Assembly: GCF_021277265.1 (NCBI RefSeq)
Contig: NZ_JAJSOH010000001.1
Span: 496,001-560,000 of the forward strand
From: Kineosporia rhizophila
Lineage (GTDB): Bacteria > Actinomycetota > Actinomycetes > Actinomycetales > Kineosporiaceae
Length of the DNA stretch: 64,000 nt
Reading direction: 5' to 3'
The position numbers were made by a program, and so were the translations under genes. Of this stretch, positions 61,682 through 64,000 are shown piece by piece. Numbering within the stretch: position 1 is the first letter of the stretch; every line of letters begins with the position of its first letter. The notes beneath the pieces were generated by a model. It searched no databases. It was not told the DNA's origin and worked only from the letters and a program-made list of their open reading frames with translations.

Positions 61682-62865
61682 TGTCGCGCCCGCCGCTGCC
61701 CTTGGGAACCTGGGGCACGATCAATCGGACTCAGGTCGGCCCGAAGGTCTGGAAGGCCGACACGCGGTTCCGGGACTTCGACGGTCGAACCCGGCAGGTA
61801 CAGCGGCGGGCGTCCACTGGGGCCAAGGCTGAGGCTGCACTCAAGGAGTACCTGCTCACCCGGTCACGAGCTGGCCGGGTGGGCGAGGTAACCGCAGAGA
61901 CGCGCGTGCGGGACGTTGGGGAGCTGTGGCTGGCCCAGATCCGGGAGGAAGGTCGGGCCGCAACGACGCTGGACGCCTACGAAGACGCCATGCGCCTGCA
62001 CGTCGTGCCCGGGATCGGCATGCTCCAGGTGCGTGAGCTGACCGTGAGCGTCTGTGATCGCCTGCTGAGGTCAGTCAAGACGAACACCGGTCCGGCTGCT
62101 GCCAAGCACGCTAAGACGGTCCTGAACGGCTTGGTGGGCCTCGCGGCCCGGCACGATGCGATCAAGTACAACCCGGTGCGTGAGGTCTCGAAGATCACCC
62201 AGACCAAGAAGGCTGCCCGATCGCTGACCTTGCCTGAGGTGCGCAAGATTCGGGCCGGCCTTCTCGCCGACCCCGAGGCAGTGAGTCGAGATCTGCCCAC
62301 GCTGGTCGACTTCATGCTCGGAACCGGCCTGCGCATCGGTGAAGCCATCGCTGTGACCGAACCGGCACTGAACCTCAAGGCGGCCACGGTCGAAGTGCGC
62401 GCCACCGTCGTTCGGTCCCGGGGAACCGGACTGATCCTGCAGCCCACCACGAAGACGCCGAGTGGCTGGCGTCAGCTCCATCTCCCGGCCTGGCTGGTCG
62501 CTGTGCTCAAGGCTCATGAGTCGCCGGAGAACGAGTGGGACCTGATCTTCCCGTCGCAACACGGCAAGATCCGTGACCGGTCGAACACCAACTCGGACGT
62601 CCGGGATGCCCTGGACAAGCTCGGCTTCGACTGGGTGACCACGCACGTCTTCCGGAAGACCACGGCGACCCTGCTGGATGAGGGTGGTCTGACCGTCCGC
62701 GAGATCGCCGACCAGCTCGGGCACAAGCGGATCAGCATCACGCAGGACACCTACTTCGGCCGGCACCAGGCAAGCCCGAAAGCGGCCGGCGCCCTGGGCG
62801 CGATCACGGAAGGTCAGACGCCTGCGAACGGCCCGGAAACGGGGTCAACTGAAAGCGTTGAGTAA
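61681..62865 (+). CDS. int: Tyrosine-recombinase integrase
   Basis: A 394-aa integrase with the full catalytic set: R218 ('GTGLRIGEA'), K258 in the beta hairpin, H322/R325 ('HVFRK'), H348 ('LGHKR') and nucleophile Y358 ('QDTYFG'). The N-terminal arm-binding and core-binding domains occupy residues 1-175. It recombines attP with the tRNA-Arg attB; its stop is 87 bp from the right attachment site, the usual placement. It appears intact. Confidence 0.95.
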   Translation: MSRPPLPLGTWGTINRTQVGPKVWKADTRFRDFDGRTRQVQRRASTGAKAEAALKEYLLTRSRAGRVGEVTAETRVRDVGELWLAQIREEGRAATTLDAYEDAMRLHVVPGIGMLQVRELTVSVCDRLLRSVKTNTGPAAAKHAKTVLNGLVGLAARHDAIKYNPVREVSKITQTKKAARSLTLPEVRKIRAGLLADPEAVSRDLPTLVDFMLGTGLRIGEAIAVTEPALNLKAATVEVRATVVRSRGTGLILQPTTKTPSGWRQLHLPAWLVAVLKAHESPENEWDLIFPSQHGKIRDRSNTNSDVRDALDKLGFDWVTTHVFRKTTATLLDEGGLTVREIADQLGHKRISITQDTYFGRHQASPKAAGALGAITEGQTPANGPETGSTESVE

Positions 62866-62908
62866 ACGGTGAGTCGAACCTCTTCCAGCCCGAAGAACTG
62901 ACAAACGA

Positions 62909-62950
62909 AACCGGCCCCGATCGATGCGTTTCCGCAGATCAGGGCCGGTT
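62909..62950 (-). terminator. Element-borne terminator for the restored tRNA
   Basis: AACCGGCCC and GGGCCGGTT arms, with an inner GATC/GATC and TGCG/CGCA stem, then TCGTTTGTC on the minus strand. It resembles the displaced terminator at 46712-46750 (shared inner TGCGTTTCCGC). Confidence 0.75.
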
Positions 62951-62952
62951 CC

Positions 62953-63007
62953 GTCGCTGTCTCAACGAGTGCGCCCGAAGGGATTCGAACCCCTAACCTT
63001 TTGATCC
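62953..63007. repeat. attachment site, right copy (55-bp direct repeat)
   Basis: Identical over 55 bp to 46754-46808. Here it forms the 3' part of the functional tRNA-Arg gene and the 17 nt beyond it. Confidence 0.93.
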
Positions 63008-63042
63008 GTAGTCAAATGCTCTATCCGTTGAGCTACGGGCGC
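62970..63042 (-). tRNA. tRNA-Arg (anticodon ACG)
   Basis: A 73-nt cloverleaf read on the minus strand: acceptor GCGCCCG paired with CGGGCGC, D arm, anticodon loop CTACGGA with ACG at 34-36 flanked by a TTTGA/TCAAA stem, T arm with GGTTCGAATCC, discriminator A. CCA is not encoded. The 3' 38 nt belong to the element-derived copy of the attachment site, so integration regenerated the gene. Confidence 0.95.
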
Positions 63043-63170
63043 TCGCTCCTCCCTGTCGGGGGGAGCGGTGACTACCTTAGCGGGTCTGCACCCGAAGTAC
63101 GAACTCGGTGAACGTGGGGCGGCCAGATGCACCCGGAGCGCCGCATTCGTCACTCTCGGCACACGGCGGG

Positions 63171-64000
63171 TCACCAGCGCTCGCAGGCCCAGCCGTCGCC
63201 GTTCGTGTCCAGGTTGTAGATGTCCCGGCCGATGACCCGGGCCGGGGCGGCGAGGTAGGCGGGGCCGTCGCCGCCGGCCGACAGGCAGTCGACGTCGGAG
63301 GCGATGGGGACGCAGCTGACGGAGTAGTTGGGGTCGCACTGCCAGGGGGTGGCACGGTCGGGCTTGCGGTGGCGGCCGCGGCGGTCCTCGTCACGGTCGC
63401 GGTTGCGCTCGCGGTCGTAGTCCCGGTTGCGGTCGGAGCGGCGCTTCTCGTCGTCGGCGCCCGTGGTGGGGACGTCGCTGCGGCTGGTGCGGGACCACTG
63501 GGTGCCCGGGCCCGGGGTCTTGATCGTGGTGCTGGTGACGGTGGTGCGGGGGCGCTCGCCGGCCTTGGGCGTGGCCGCCTTGCCGGTGGACTGGGCCTCG
63601 GCCTTCTTCTCGGCGGCAGTGGCCTCGGGCGTGGGCACCGCGGCCTTGTGCTTACCCCCGCCCGACTGCTTGCTCTCAACAGTGGACGTCGGTGTGGGCT
63701 TGGGCTTGGGGGCGGCGGTCACGAGGTAGCCACTGGGTGCCTTCTGGCCGGCCAGGAGGGGCGGGTCGGCGAGGGTGACCTGGCCCTTGGTCGGGTTCAC
63801 GACATCCAGGGCGCCGCGGCCCAGGCTGAAACCGGCGACGCCGACCAGGACGACCATGGGCAGGACGATGCGCTTGCGGGGCCAGTTGGCGCGGCGGTCG
63901 GAGCCGTGGGCCTGGACGGGGATCTGGTTCTCGACGAGGTTGCGGAAGCGGCCCGGGTCGTTCGCGGCGTGCGCTGGGGCGCCTGCGCGACGGTTGGGGC
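63171..64000 (-). CDS. Membrane-anchored protein with C-terminal excalibur motif (partial)
   Basis: The frame is open to the window edge, so the N-terminus is missing. The visible part has a cytoplasmic segment, one membrane helix ('KRIVLPMVVLVGVAGFSLG', at about 63,830-63,885), a Lys/Pro/Thr-rich and then Arg/Asp-rich spacer, and a C-terminal excalibur-type calcium-binding motif 'DIYNLDTNGDGWACERW' with conserved Cys residues. It is probably a surface-exposed anchored protein. An internal ATG at 63857 is unlikely to be the start because coding sequence continues upstream. Confidence 0.75.
   Translation of the reverse strand, partial: PNRRAGAPAHAANDPGRFRNLVENQIPVQAHGSDRRANWPRKRIVLPMVVLVGVAGFSLGRGALDVVNPTKGQVTLADPPLLAGQKAPSGYLVTAAPKPKPTPTSTVESKQSGGGKHKAAVPTPEATAAEKKAEAQSTGKAATPKAGERPRTTVTSTTIKTPGPGTQWSRTSRSDVPTTGADDEKRRSDRNRDYDRERNRDRDEDRRGRHRKPDRATPWQCDPNYSVSCVPIASDVDCLSAGGDGPAYLAAPARVIGRDIYNLDTNGDGWACERW

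Larger units (their letters stand above)
46754..63007. mobile_element. Integrated AICE (pSAM2-type), 16.2 kb
   Basis: The element is bounded by perfect 55-bp direct repeats at 46754-46808 and 62953-63007. Each repeat contains the 3' 38 nt of a tRNA-Arg gene. From right to left it carries integrase, excisionase, RepSA-like initiator, small proteins, TraSA-like pump, Pra-like activator, HTH regulators, a metalloprotease, then a four-gene HsdM/HsdS/ATPase/HNH operon near the left end. Order and gene content match actinomycete integrative and conjugative elements. All recognised core genes look intact, so it may still excise and transfer. Length from repeat to repeat is 16,199 bp. Confidence 0.92.

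Noticed and set aside
1..64000. CRISPR array
   Set aside because: No regularly spaced repeat series of 25-40 nt was seen on either strand.

Overview
The window is a 64 kb piece of a high-GC Gram-positive (Actinomycetota) chromosome. The evidence is the strongly GC-rich codon use, a dnaK-grpE-dnaJ-hspR operon with HAIR-like operators, frequent GTG starts, many signal-peptide/lipobox proteins, and an integrated element of the actinomycete pSAM2 (AICE) type. Genus cannot be fixed from sequence alone.

Layout. 1-1.3 kb: end of a Flp/Tad pilus cluster (CpaE-like, CpaB-like) running off the left edge. 2-6.9 kb: heat-shock operon dnaK-grpE-dnaJ-hspR plus a small UPF0303 gene. 7-13.8 kb: a secreted Pro/Ser/Thr-rich protein divergent from a two-component system, then a redox cluster (Thr/Pro-rich exported protein, ApbE flavin transferase, ferric-reductase-like cytochrome, NuoF-like flavoprotein). 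13.8-17.1 kb: thiamine-type ECF transporter (EcfT, fused EcfAA, YkoE-like S component) under a TPP riboswitch. 17-24.6 kb: small membrane proteins, homocysteine methyltransferase, an IPT/TIG protein, a DUF2877 protein, a uracil/xanthine permease and a PxpB/PxpC pair. 24.7-33.4 kb: exported 5'-nucleotidase, GNAT acetyltransferase, exported endonuclease I, hydrolase, Fur-type regulator, Mug glycosylase, PP2C phosphatase, IlvD. 33.8-39.8 kb: LacI-controlled arabinoside uptake operon with a GH51 arabinofuranosidase. 40-46.6 kb: TerC-like protein, secreted proteins including a GH46 chitosanase, an antitoxin beside a 5'-truncated toxin, and a reductase.

46,754-63,007 is a complete 16.2 kb integrative and conjugative element. 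It lies between perfect 55-bp direct repeats that contain the 3' half of a tRNA-Arg(ACG) gene. Its core modules are integrase, excisionase, RepSA-type HUH replication initiator, FtsK/TraSA-like DNA pump, Pra-like activator and two HTH regulators, one paired with an HExxxH metalloprotease.

The cargo of the element is a compositionally foreign, lower-GC four-gene operon (47,117-52,606, minus strand) whose genes all overlap by 4 nt: HsdM, HsdS with an unusual C-terminal extension, an ABC/SMC-like AAA ATPase, and an HNH-type nuclease. There is no HsdR. The arrangement suggests a hybrid defence system in which type I DNA modification/recognition is joined to a Septu (PtuA/PtuB)-like effector pair. 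This is the most interesting part of the window.
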